From: Amycolatopsis rifamycinica
GTDB lineage: Bacteria > Actinomycetota > Actinomycetes > Mycobacteriales > Pseudonocardiaceae
Reading direction: 5' to 3'
Assembly: GCF_000695625.1 (NCBI RefSeq)
Contig: NZ_JMQI01000077.1
Location: 158,901-222,900, forward strand
DNA length: 64,000 bases
Made by a program: the position numbers and the translations under genes. Shown here piece after piece: positions 31,826 through 40,232 of the stretch (its first letter is position 1; every line of letters starts with the position of its first letter). The notes below the pieces were generated by a model, which was not told the origin of the DNA, did no database searches, and saw only the letters and a list, made by a program, of their open reading frames with translations.

Positions 31826-34800
31826 CCTTGTCGGGCTCCCCCTGCTCGATATTCGTGTCACGGCTGAAGAGCCTGGTTGCGGAAAGCCGGCCGACGCCGT
31901 CGGGTTCGCCCAGCTCGTCGAGGTGCCTTCGGATCGTCGAGTCCACCGACAGGTACTTCCGGCCCGCCCGCAGGTCGGCGTCGTTGCGCAGCCGCACGAT
32001 CAGCGGGAACTCCGACAGCGCGCCCGCGTCGAACAGGCCCGTCGTGTAGATCAGCTGGACGCCGAGCGCCTCCGCCACCGCCCGCTGCAGCTCCAGGAGG
32101 TAGCCCGCCGACGCGCGGCCGATCGGGTTGTCCAGGAACAGCACGCCCGAGTGCCGGTTGCGGGCCTTGCCGCGGTTGTTCGCGCGCAGCGCGGCCAAGG
32201 TGCAGTACAGGATGATCGCCGCGGTCAGCTGCTGGCCGCCCGAAAACACGTCGCGGATCTCCGAGACGCGCTGGCGTTCGGTCCGCAGCACCGAGTCCGG
32301 CTTCAGCATGTCGACGCGGAAGCCCCTGGGCGCCGCCGCCCGGACTCCGCGCAGGACCAGGGAAAGCCCGTCGCGCTTGACGTCCCGGCCGTCCGCGGTC
32401 CGGCCCACCGCCGCCTCGTCGACGACCTCGCCGAGCTTCTCGGTCAGCGCGTTGTCCTCCAGCTCGGTGAACCGGATGCGGAGGAACTCCTGCCCGGACC
32501 AGTCGCCGAGGCCGTCCGGCAGCCGGGAGACGCGCTGCGCCGACCGCAACGTCCGGAGCGCGCCGTCGACCATGCCCTGCAGCCGGGTGATGATGCCCCC
32601 GCGGTGCCGATCGATCTGCGCGAGGTCGTCGGTCAGCGACCGCAGGCGCGGCCGCAGCGCTTCGGCCCACTCGGCGGCGTGCGCCGGGAGCTGGTCGCGC
32701 TTGACCGAGATGACCTGCTGCCGCACCGGCGTGCTGAGCTTCTCGAACCGCTTCTCCGTCGCGTACTGGGCGAGCTGGTCGGCGGCCGCGCGCACCCGCC
32801 GGTCGCCGGCGTCCGCGGCTTCCTGCGCCTGCCCCAAAGTGGCGTTCAGCCGCGCGTGCTGGGCTCGCGCGGTGTCGACGTCGCCGTCGTAGGGCGCCGC
32901 GTCGGTGTCGGTCACCAGGTGGGCGAGCGACTCGGCGAGCAACGCGAACCCCGAGGCCGAAGTGCGCGCCGACGCCAGCGTCGCTTCCGCGGCCGCCCGG
33001 CGCTCCTGCAGCTCTTCCCACTTCCGCGCGGCCGCCGACGCCTCCAGCCCGGCCGCGTCGATCAGCTCCAGGCCGTGCTCGATGTCCCGCGGCTTCTCGC
33101 CGGTGACGCCGTTCTGCAGCGGCAGCGCGTCCAGCTCGGCGCGCCGGGTCGAGACGAGCCCGATCGCTTCGGTCCGCTCGTCCTCGAGGCCGTCGACGAC
33201 GCGGCGAGCCCGGGCCAGCGCGGCCGCCCGGGCCGACGCGTCGGAGCCGTCCGGCGTCTCCAGCAGCTCGGCGGCCCGCGACCGGACCGCCTCCTCCATG
33301 GCCTCCACGGCCGAACCCGCCGCGGCTTCCGCGGACTCGGCCTGCTCCAGTTCGCTCCGCAGGTCGCTGCCGACCTCGACCTTCGCGTACGCCTCGGACG
33401 CCGACGCGTACGTCCGGCGCAGGGCGTCCACCGGCTCGGACGGCACCGGGCCGTCCGCGGCGCCGGCCGCCCCGGGCACTTCGGCCAGTTCGGCGCGCGC
33501 GGTGGTCGCGGTCCGGCGGTGGCCGTCCGCGGTGCGCTGCTCCTCCCCCGCCTGCTCGCGCAGCCGCGCGGCCTTGCCCGCCGCGTCGGACGCCTGGAGG
33601 TCGGCGCGCTCGGCGATCTCGGTCGCCCGCTCGGCCTCTTCGGTCCACTGGGCGATCCGGGCGCTGCGGACGCCCAGCTCACCGAGCCGCCGGGCCTTCT
33701 CCTCGGCCTCGGCGGCGGCCGCCCGCAGCTCGGGGACGCGCTCGCGCAGCGAGACGGCTTTTTCGCTCAACCGCGCGAATTCCGCGTCGGCCTGCGCCAG
33801 CGCCGTCCGCGCGGTTTCCCGCGCGGTCCGGGCGGCCTGGGCCTGTTCGGCGAGGGTCGCGATGGCGCCGGGCGGGTAGTCCTCGCGCCAGGTCGTGAGC
33901 TTCCACGTCAACGCGCCGTCCGCGGACAGCTTGGCGGACAACGCTTCGAGGCGCCGCTGCCGCTCGCTGTGCCGCCGCGCGACGGCTTCCCGCTCGGCGT
34001 CGGCGGCTTCTTCGTCGTACATCGCGGGGTTCGGCGGCACGAGGAACTCGACGCCGGGCGCCGCGGGGACCTCGGCCTGCAGGGCCTCGGTGGTGCCGAC
34101 GGCGATGATCGCGCTCGGCAGCAGCCGCCGCTTCGTCAGCACCTCGCGGGCGCGACCGGCGTGCGCGGCGTCGTTCAGCAGGACGCCGGACACCAGCTGC
34201 GGCAGGCTTTCCAGCACTTCGGCGCGCCGGGAAGCGTCCAGTTTGGACAGATAGCGCCAGCCGGACCACGCGGTGATCCCGGCCTCTTCGAGCGCGTCCA
34301 GTGCGGCCTGGACGTCCTCGGGCGGCGGCAGCAGCCCGCCGGAGCCCAGCGCGGCCAGGGCCCGCTCGTCGGCGGACTCCTCCATCCGCAGCGCGGTCTG
34401 CTCCTTCTCGACGGCCGCGCTCGCTTCGCGCAGCCGTTCCAGCAGCACCGGAAGGTCGCTTTCCAGGTTGACGTCGTCGGCGCCGAGCAGCTCGACCAGC
34501 CGGCTTTCGGCGGCGAGGGCGTCGGTCCGGCGGTGGGCCCGGTCGAGGTCCTCGGTGGCGCGTTCCAGGCGGTCCTGGGTGGTGCCGGCGAGCTGGTGCG
34601 CCTCGTTGACGGCCCGTTGCGCCGCCTGGAGATCCGCGCCGACGCGGTCGAGTTCCTGGTCACGCCGGACCAGGTCCGCACCGGCCTGCTCGGCTGCGGC
34701 GCGCGCGGCCCGCGCGGCCTCGGCGACGTCGGCGCCCGCAGGCAGCAACCCCGCGCGAACCGCCGCCTGGACCTCTTCACGCAATTCGGTGATCCGCGCG

Positions 34801-36272
34801 GTCAGCCCCCGCGCTTCGGCCCGGCGCGCGGCCGCGAGGTTCGCGGCCTCGTCGCGCTCGGTCTGCGCCTTCTCGGCTTCGGCCCGCAACGCGCCCGCGT
34901 GCGCTTCGGCCTTGTCGGCCTGCCGCTGGGCGTCCTGCGCCAGGGCGTGCAACCCGCGTGCGAGCGCCGCAGCGGCGTCATTGCGCGCTTGCAGTGCGGG
35001 CCGCGCCTTTTCTTCACGGCTGCCGACGAGTTCACGCAGGTCCTTCGCCTTGCGCGCCGCGTTCACCGCGTTGAGGACGGTCGCCGTCTCGCGCCACGCC
35101 TCCGCCTCGGTCTTCGCCGCGGCGAGCTCGGCGTCGACGCGCTTGCGGGCCTCCTGGGCCTCGTCTAGTCGCAGCACCGCGACCAGGCGACGCAGCTCGG
35201 TGACGGCCGCGGTCAGCCGCCGGTGGTCGCCCTCGGCAAGCTTCTCCGCGGACTTGACCTCGGTGACGTGGTCTTCGAGCCCGGACAGCCGCGCGTTCTC
35301 GAGCTCGTTGCGCGCGACGACCCGCCCGGCCAGCTCGGCCATGTCGGCCTTCGCCGATTCGGCGATCTTCCGCGACTCCGCGGCGACGCCTTCCTCGGCG
35401 GCCAGCGGTCCCAGCAGTTCCAGGGCGCCGGCCACGAAGTCGCGTTCGGCCAGGAGATCCCCGCGCTGGGCGAGGTTGTGCGCGTAGACCGCGACGACCT
35501 CGGCGAGGTCCTTCGGCTCCTCCTCGGAGATCACCGCGCGCAGCAGGAACTCGACGAAGGCGTCGTCGGTGCCGAAGGCGAACGCGTCCGCCGCTTCGCC
35601 TTCACCCGCGTTCATCGCCCGCTGGTAGCGGAAGAGCTCGGTGTCGAGGCCGAGGCTGTCGAGACGGCCGGTCCACTCGTGGTGGCGGCGGGTCCAGGAC
35701 AGTTCCAGCTCGGGTTCGGCCAGCTGGGCCGCGGTGAGCTTGTCGTGGAAGCCGGACATGGTGAGCAGCCGGCCGTCCTGGGTCATCGGCAGCGAATCGA
35801 GCCCCAGCGCGGCGGTCGGGCGGAAGCAGTACCAGGAGTCGACGAGGTTCTCGGAGTCGGCGGACACGACGTGCCCGCGCCACTCCGACACCTTGCCGGT
35901 GATGATGCGGTGGCCGCTTTCGACGTGCAGCCACTCCAGCACGACGTGCGAGACGTCCTTGGCGGCGACGAACTTCTCGAGCACCTTCGTGCTGGTGGTG
36001 CCGACGACCTGGCGGCGCCCGGGCAGCATCACGGAGAAGATCAGCTTGATGAGCACCGACTTGCCGCCGCCGTTCTCGAGGAACAGCACGCTCGCCGGCG
36101 ACGGGCGGCGCAGCTCGGCCGGGCCGGTCGCGTGGATGCCCGCGCTGAACAGGGCGTCCTGCTTCGGCGCGGTGATCTTGGCGCCGACGCCGCTGAAGTC
36201 GAGGACGACGTCCTGGTAGCGGGCACCCGCGGGGCCCACCGAATGCAGGCGGACCCGCGAAAGCTCGTACAT
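31803..36272 (-). CDS. jetC: JetC/MksB-like SMC ATPase of a Wadjet-type system
   Basis: 1489 residues, about the length of MukB and longer than typical type I JetC. Walker A is LFLENGGGKS (residues 63-72). About 1000 residues of Ala/Glu/Arg-rich coiled coil follow, broken by a hinge-like part near residues 660-760. The ABC signature FSGGQQ starts at 1343, and Walker B is GVLFLDN at 1376-1382. Asn follows the Walker B Asp where Glu is expected. The C-terminus (FPLIVRLRNDADLRAGRKYLSVD) is globular. It should dimerise, bind the kleisin encoded by jetA and extrude DNA loops with ATP. ATG follows GAGGGG, 10 nt after jetB. Confidence 0.85.
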   Translation of the reverse strand: MYELSRVRLHSVGPAGARYQDVVLDFSGVGAKITAPKQDALFSAGIHATGPAELRRPSPASVLFLENGGGKSVLIKLIFSVMLPGRRQVVGTTSTKVLEKFVAAKDVSHVVLEWLHVESGHRIITGKVSEWRGHVVSADSENLVDSWYCFRPTAALGLDSLPMTQDGRLLTMSGFHDKLTAAQLAEPELELSWTRRHHEWTGRLDSLGLDTELFRYQRAMNAGEGEAADAFAFGTDDAFVEFLLRAVISEEEPKDLAEVVAVYAHNLAQRGDLLAERDFVAGALELLGPLAAEEGVAAESRKIAESAKADMAELAGRVVARNELENARLSGLEDHVTEVKSAEKLAEGDHRRLTAAVTELRRLVAVLRLDEAQEARKRVDAELAAAKTEAEAWRETATVLNAVNAARKAKDLRELVGSREEKARPALQARNDAAAALARGLHALAQDAQRQADKAEAHAGALRAEAEKAQTERDEAANLAAARRAEARGLTARITELREEVQAAVRAGLLPAGADVAEAARAARAAAEQAGADLVRRDQELDRVGADLQAAQRAVNEAHQLAGTTQDRLERATEDLDRAHRRTDALAAESRLVELLGADDVNLESDLPVLLERLREASAAVEKEQTALRMEESADERALAALGSGGLLPPPEDVQAALDALEEAGITAWSGWRYLSKLDASRRAEVLESLPQLVSGVLLNDAAHAGRAREVLTKRRLLPSAIIAVGTTEALQAEVPAAPGVEFLVPPNPAMYDEEAADAEREAVARRHSERQRRLEALSAKLSADGALTWKLTTWREDYPPGAIATLAEQAQAARTARETARTALAQADAEFARLSEKAVSLRERVPELRAAAAEAEEKARRLGELGVRSARIAQWTEEAERATEIAERADLQASDAAGKAARLREQAGEEQRTADGHRRTATTARAELAEVPGAAGAADGPVPSEPVDALRRTYASASEAYAKVEVGSDLRSELEQAESAEAAAGSAVEAMEEAVRSRAAELLETPDGSDASARAAALARARRVVDGLEDERTEAIGLVSTRRAELDALPLQNGVTGEKPRDIEHGLELIDAAGLEASAAARKWEELQERRAAAEATLASARTSASGFALLAESLAHLVTDTDAAPYDGDVDTARAQHARLNATLGQAQEAADAGDRRVRAAADQLAQYATEKRFEKLSTPVRQQVISVKRDQLPAHAAEWAEALRPRLRSLTDDLAQIDRHRGGIITRLQGMVDGALRTLRSAQRVSRLPDGLGDWSGQEFLRIRFTELEDNALTEKLGEVVDEAAVGRTADGRDVKRDGLSLVLRGVRAAAPRGFRVDMLKPDSVLRTERQRVSEIRDVFSGGQQLTAAIILYCTLAALRANNRGKARNRHSGVLFLDNPIGRASAGYLLELQRAVAEALGVQLIYTTGLFDAGALSEFPLIVRLRNDADLRAGRKYLSVDSTIRRHLDELGEPDGVGRLSATRLFSRDTNIEQGEPDKDVEPAGS

Positions 36273-36282
36273 CGATTCCCCT

Positions 36283-37083
36283 CTACAGCGTGTCGGACGC
36301 CGCTGCGCGCAGCGTGCCCCCGGCGGTCGCGACGGCCACGACGTCGAGCGCGAGCAGGTCGTCGAAGGCGGCGTCGGCGGCGAGTTCGCGGACCTGGATC
36401 TGGTACCGCGGGGTGGTCCGGTAGGTGCCGCCCTGCTCGTCGCTGACCGGGACCAGGAAGCCCTGGTCGGCGAGGAACCGCAGGGCGCGGCTGACCATGC
36501 CGCGGGTGGTGTCGGCGGCCAGCCTGCCGTCCTTGGTGGCGGCCGCGGCGGGACGGCGGGTGTAGGCGCGCCAGGCCTGTTCCAGCTCGGGCGCGTCGGC
36601 CAGGGGGTCGTTGTTGGCTTCGGCCGCCGCGGCGCGTTCGTCGAGCATGCGGGCGGCTTCGCGGACCATCGCGTCGACCTGCTCGACGCTGACGCGGCCG
36701 ATGTAGGTGTCGTTGGCCAGGTCGTCGGGGCGCGGGTAACCGAGCGCCGCGGTGGCGAGGTGGATCAGGCCGTGCAGGACCTTCTCGGTCTCGCGGCGCT
36801 CGCGGATCTTGGCCTGGCGGGCGTAGGAGTCCATCTTGATCTCGAAAACGGACTCGTCGGTGGCCGCCAGTACCGCGCCGGCCTGCTGGTTGACCTCGAG
36901 GACCATGAGGCCGAGCCCGGCCGCGACGGCGTGGGTGAGGGCCTTGAAGGCGTTGTCCTCGCCGTAGCGGCGCACGAGGTCGCCGTAGACGACGTCACGC
37001 GCGGGCAGCTGCTTCGGCCGCATGCCGAAGGCGACCAGCCGGGCCGCGGCCTCGGCGTCCACGCTGCTGTGGGACAGCGCCAT
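36283..37083 (-). CDS. jetB: JetB/MksE-like winged-helix subunit (KITE protein) of a Wadjet-type system
   Basis: 266 residues. ATG 37083 shares its A with the jetA stop (TGATG), so translation is coupled. Two winged-helix-like parts are suggested: residues 35-75 (RRYGEDNAFKALTHAVAAGL, LMVLEVNQQAGAVLA) and 195-250 (MVSRALRFLADQGFLVPVS, YRTTPRYQIQVRELA). A helical linker of about 80 residues (LDERAAAAEANNDPLADAPE) joins them. This is the layout of MukE/MksE/JetB, which binds the kleisin. Sequence similarity to well-known JetB families is not obvious to me; the assignment rests on size, fold pattern and position between the kleisin and SMC genes. Confidence 0.7.
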   Translation of the reverse strand: MALSHSSVDAEAAARLVAFGMRPKQLPARDVVYGDLVRRYGEDNAFKALTHAVAAGLGLMVLEVNQQAGAVLAATDESVFEIKMDSYARQAKIRERRETEKVLHGLIHLATAALGYPRPDDLANDTYIGRVSVEQVDAMVREAARMLDERAAAAEANNDPLADAPELEQAWRAYTRRPAAAATKDGRLAADTTRGMVSRALRFLADQGFLVPVSDEQGGTYRTTPRYQIQVRELAADAAFDDLLALDVVAVATAGGTLRAAASDTL

Positions 37084-38564
37084 CAGGCGACCTCCTCGTT
37101 TTCTTCCTCGTCGGCGCGCTCGACGGCGGCCGTGGACAGCAGCAGGTCGGCGCCGCCGAATTCCGGGTCGTCCAGGAGGGTGCCGTCGTCGACGGCGAGC
37201 AGCACCTGCCGGTCGCCTTGGCGGCGGGCCGCGCCGATCCCGGGACTGTAGGCGTGCACCGCCCGCAGCGCGACCAGGGCGGCGAGGCCGGGCTGGCGGC
37301 TGCGGCGGGCTTCGTCGAGCAGGCCGGACAGCCGCCGCGGCACCTCGGGCAGGTCGAGCAGCTCGTCGGCGGCGCGCCAGACGTCGTCGCCGAACTTGTC
37401 GGTGACCTCGGCGGGCATGAGTTCGGGTTCCGGGATCTCCCCCACCAGCTGGTCGCGCTCGGGGGCGGGCCGCAGCAGCAGTGAGACGAGGGAAGACAGC
37501 GACGGCACCACGGGCGCGGTGATGCCGGCGGCGGCGTGGAAGAAGTGCTCGACCGGCGTGACGGCGTCGGCCAGCGGCAGGCCGAGGGTGGGGACGAGGA
37601 GCTGGCCGAACAGGTCCAGGGTGGCGCGCTGGGGCGGGCCGGAGAACTGCTGGCGGTCCTGCTCGGCGCGGAAGACCGCGCCCGCGTCGGCGAGCCGGGA
37701 CTGCAGGCGGGTGTGGCGGCGGATGCAGTCGCCGACGATGTCGACGAGTTCGGCGGCGCGGCGCTTGCGGTCGAGGTCCTCGGTCTCGTCGCGGGCGGTG
37801 GTGATGTTCTTGAGGATGGCGTTCTCGGCGCGGAACCGGGCCTCGATGTGGCCGAGCGCGCTGTCGAGCAGCTCCGGGACCTCGCGTTCCCAGTCGACCG
37901 AACGGACGTCCCGGCGGGTCGCGTCGAGCTTCGCGCGCAGCGTCTCGCCGTACTGGACGGTCCGGTAGCGCGCCTGCTCGGCGGCGAGCTTCGCGTCGGC
38001 CAGGCGACCCCGCGCGATGAGGTTCTCGAGCTTGACCTCGGCGGCGATCTGCGCCGACTCGACGTCGGTGTCGAGCGCGCCGACCAGGACGTTGATCGCC
38101 TCGTCGGTGGCGCGCAGGTAGACCTCGCCGTCCGGCGCGGCCAGCTCGACCAGCAGCTTGAAGTCGAACTGACGCCGCTGGTAGCCGCCCGGTCCGATCG
38201 AGCCGTAGACGCGCCGGAAGCCGCGGTCGGTGGTGCCGACGTTGATCAGGTTGTCCAGGACCCACTTGGCCACGCGGACGTGCTCTTCGGGCATCCGCGA
38301 CGGCGCCTGCTGGGCGATGAACGGCAGCAGCCGGTCGATGACCTCGTCGTGGCCCGCGCCGGTGTCGAAGTCCATCGCGATGGTGACCTGGTCGATCGTG
38401 TGCAGCGCGATCTCGGCCATCTGGTAGATCGTGGCGTCGGCCCAGTCGAGCTTCGCCTTCCGCGCGTCGAGGTCGTGCAGCGGCGCGGTGCAGGCCAGCG
38501 CCTTGAGGCGGCGTGTCAGCCCCTCGTCGGCCAGGCCCGGTCCCCCGGTCTCGTCGTCTCGCAC
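37083..38564 (-). CDS. jetA: JetA/MksF-like kleisin subunit of a Wadjet-type system
   Basis: 493 residues from a GTG. The protein is nearly all helical: an N-terminal part (LTRRLKALACTAPLHDLDARKAKLDWADATI), a middle long helix region (VELAAPDGEVYLRATDEAINVLVGAL and RFRAENAILKNITTARDETEDLD), and a C-terminal globular part ending in an acidic tail. Such a shape fits MukF/MksF/JetA kleisins, which bridge the SMC heads through their two ends. It does not obviously match the DUF3375 JetA family. It is the first gene of the operon, with a -10 TAGCCT 8 nt before the GTG. It diverges from the F420 enzyme gene at 38627. Confidence 0.7.
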   Translation of the reverse strand: MRDDETGGPGLADEGLTRRLKALACTAPLHDLDARKAKLDWADATIYQMAEIALHTIDQVTIAMDFDTGAGHDEVIDRLLPFIAQQAPSRMPEEHVRVAKWVLDNLINVGTTDRGFRRVYGSIGPGGYQRRQFDFKLLVELAAPDGEVYLRATDEAINVLVGALDTDVESAQIAAEVKLENLIARGRLADAKLAAEQARYRTVQYGETLRAKLDATRRDVRSVDWEREVPELLDSALGHIEARFRAENAILKNITTARDETEDLDRKRRAAELVDIVGDCIRRHTRLQSRLADAGAVFRAEQDRQQFSGPPQRATLDLFGQLLVPTLGLPLADAVTPVEHFFHAAAGITAPVVPSLSSLVSLLLRPAPERDQLVGEIPEPELMPAEVTDKFGDDVWRAADELLDLPEVPRRLSGLLDEARRSRQPGLAALVALRAVHAYSPGIGAARRQGDRQVLLAVDDGTLLDDPEFGGADLLLSTAAVERADEEENEEVA

Positions 38565-38572
38565 AGCAGGCC

Positions 38573-38578
38573 AGGCTA
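38573..38578 (-). promoter_or_regulatory. -10 element of the jet operon promoter
   Basis: On the minus strand TAGCCT (TANNNT) ends 8 nt before the GTG start of jetA, and no ribosome-binding site precedes that GTG. The operon is therefore probably transcribed as a leaderless mRNA. A second -10 (TAACGT, 38614-38619, plus strand) serves the divergent F420 enzyme gene, so the two promoters lie about 40 bp apart. Confidence 0.5.
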
Positions 38579-38626
38579 GTCGGCCACCCTCCGCGCACGC
38601 GCGGGTGACAGGCTAACGTCGTTCGC

Positions 38627-39064
38627 ATGCGTGAGATGAGCCGTGACGAGTGGTGGAAGTTCGCGTCCGAAGGCACCCGGACCGGCATGTTGGGCCTGGT
38701 CAGGGCCAACGGCGCCCCGATCGTCACCCCGATCTGGTTCCTGCTGAACGAAGGCCCGGACGGCGACGAGCTGATCTTCACCACCGGCACCGACACGCTC
38801 AAGGGCAAGGCCATCGCCCGCGACGGCCGCATCTCGCTGGCCGTCGACGACCAGAAGCCGCCGTACTCCTACGTCCAGTTCACCGCCGAGGCACGGCTCA
38901 CCCACGACCTGGACGACATGCTCGAGTGGGCGACGAAGCTGGGCGGCCGGTACATGGGTGCCGACCAGGCCGAGGCGTACGGCAAGCGCAACGCCGTCCC
39001 CGAGGAATCCCTCGTCCGGGCCAAGATCACCCAGGTGATCGCCCGCGCGGACATCGCCGGCTGA
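38627..39064 (+). CDS. PPOX-class F420-dependent oxidoreductase
   Basis: 145 residues with the split beta-barrel pattern of the flavin/deazaflavin-dependent family: RTGMLGLVRANGAPIVTPIWFLLNE, ELIFTTGTDTLKGKAIARDGRISLAVDDQ, YSYVQFTAEARL, and an ending with KITQVIARADIAG. The KGKAIARD segment is the usual F420-phosphate contact. Members reduce biliverdin, aflatoxins or unknown substrates with F420H2. The -10 TAACGT at 38614-38619 ends 7 nt before the ATG, which points to a leaderless transcript. Divergent from the jet operon. Confidence 0.88.
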   Translation: MREMSRDEWWKFASEGTRTGMLGLVRANGAPIVTPIWFLLNEGPDGDELIFTTGTDTLKGKAIARDGRISLAVDDQKPPYSYVQFTAEARLTHDLDDMLEWATKLGGRYMGADQAEAYGKRNAVPEESLVRAKITQVIARADIAG

Positions 39065-39102
39065 CCCCGTTTCGCTGGTAATCTGCCCCTGGGGGTGGGG
39101 GC

Positions 39103-39936
39103 ATGCCTTCGGGAGACAGACGGGACGCCGTCAAGGCGATCTTCAGCGCCGGGCAGCGGGAGCTGGTGGCCGAGCTGGAACGCCTCGACGGCCGTGCGCG
39201 CTTCGGCCGGTCCGGCCGCACCAGGCGGCTGGAGAACGGTGCGGTCTTCGAACGTGCCGTGGTCAGCGCCGCCTTTTCCGACGAGTTCTTCGCCGCCGGG
39301 CTGTCGGTCGTGCTGCACCCGCGCAATCCGTACGTCCCCGCGTTCCAGGCGCACTTCCGCTACCGCGAAGCCGCGGACGCGTGGTGGTTCGGCGGCAGCC
39401 TCGACCTGCTGCCCTGCTACGGCTTCGCCTCGGACGCCACGCACTTCCACCGGGTGCTGAAGAACCACTGCGACACGCTCGACCCGGCGTTCCACGCGCA
39501 GGCGAAACGGGCCTGCGACGACCGTTTCCGGCTGCCGCACCGCGACGAAGCCCGCGGCGTCGGCGGCGTCCTGTTCGACCACCTGAGCCTGCCCGGCCCG
39601 GACGGCTGGCGGCGCTCGGCGGCGTTCATCGCGGCGGGCGTCGCCACGGTCGCCCCGGCGTACTTCCCGATCGTCCGGCGGCGCAAGGACGTCCCGTACG
39701 GCGAGCGCGAGCGGCAGTGGCAGCTTCACCGCCGCGGCCGGTACGTGGAGTTCACCCTCGTCCACGACGCGGCGACCGCGGTGCAGGCCGACGCCGAGGC
39801 GATCCTGACGGCGCTGCCGCCGTCGGCGCGGTGGGAAGCGGAGTTCACGCCCGAGCCGGGGAGCGCGGAAGCGGAGCTGGCGTCGTTCCTCGTCCCGCGC
39901 GACTGGGCGGCCGAAACTGTCGGTGCCAACCGGTAG
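39103..39936 (+). CDS. Divergent homologue of oxygen-dependent coproporphyrinogen III oxidase (HemF-like)
   Basis: 277 residues collinear with HemF: ENGAVFERAVVS, SVVLHPRNPYVPAFQAHFRYRE, WWFGGSLDLLPCYG, DATHFHRVLKNHCD, RGVGGVLFDHLSLP, YGERERQWQLHRRGRYVEF and WEAEFTPEPGS...FLVPRDW. HemF decarboxylates coproporphyrinogen III with O2. Several usually invariant residues differ: the His/Asn pair before the RF/RY strand is replaced by QAH, EFN is EFT, and the GL-TGGR-ESILMSLPP segment has become AVQADAEAILTALPP. The N-terminus is about 20 residues short. It may have a changed substrate or have lost activity. Actinobacteria normally make heme by the coproporphyrin route, which does not need HemF. 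Confidence 0.75.
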   Translation: MPSGDRRDAVKAIFSAGQRELVAELERLDGRARFGRSGRTRRLENGAVFERAVVSAAFSDEFFAAGLSVVLHPRNPYVPAFQAHFRYREAADAWWFGGSLDLLPCYGFASDATHFHRVLKNHCDTLDPAFHAQAKRACDDRFRLPHRDEARGVGGVLFDHLSLPGPDGWRRSAAFIAAGVATVAPAYFPIVRRRKDVPYGERERQWQLHRRGRYVEFTLVHDAATAVQADAEAILTALPPSARWEAEFTPEPGSAEAELASFLVPRDWAAETVGANR

Positions 39937-40005
39937 CGTCGAAACCGGGGGGCGCCCCGCTGAGCGGGAAACCGTTGGCACGGCGGGCAACGATCGTGTC
40001 GGGTA

Positions 40006-40061
40006 TTGACAGCGTCCACTCGGAAGGTGTGTGATCTGCCCCTAGATAGGAAACTTTCCTA
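40006..40061 (+). promoter_or_regulatory. Strong promoter and TAGGAAACTTTCCTA palindrome without an intact gene behind it
   Basis: TTGACA at 40006-40011 and TGTGAT at 40030-40035 are spaced 18 nt, close to a consensus sigma-70-type promoter. A perfect palindrome, TAGGAAACTTTCCTA, follows at 40047-40061. I associate this palindrome with the leaders of secreted hydrolase genes in actinobacteria. Downstream (40062-40190) no start codon with a credible frame is found, only a short frame that resembles a gene remnant. The whole gap between the HemF-like gene and 40233 is 296 bp. Confidence 0.5.
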
Positions 40062-40191
40062 ACTATTGTCGGCGTGGTCCGCCGGGCAGCAGTTGTTCAC
40101 CACGCGGACCAGCGCGGCGGGCACGCCTCGACGCCGGACAACGTGTCCGTGCGGCGGCGCGGCAGGTCGAGCGCGGCCGCCGGAAAGCCGC

Positions 40192-40228
40192 GGCAGGGGT
40201 GACCGGAGCGGCGCCGGTCACCCCTGCC
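40192..40228 (-). terminator. Terminator hairpin downstream of the 122-residue protein gene
   Basis: A perfect 15-bp stem: GGCAGGGGTGACCGG at 40192-40206 and its reverse complement at 40214-40228, with a 7-nt loop. It begins 4 nt after the stop codon of the minus-strand gene at 40233. Confidence 0.8.
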
Positions 40229-40232
40229 GCCC

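Noticed and set aside
31767..35168. 1133-codon open frame on the plus strand opposite jetC
   Set aside because: Low-complexity Arg/Gly/Leu composition and exact overlap with the coiled-coil gene; it is the antisense shadow of jetC.
30779..38564. Lamassu or BREX defence system
   Set aside because: Lamassu has an SMC with LmuA effector but no kleisin/winged-helix pair and TOPRIM partner; BREX genes are absent. The order and JetD motifs fit Wadjet/MksBEFG best.
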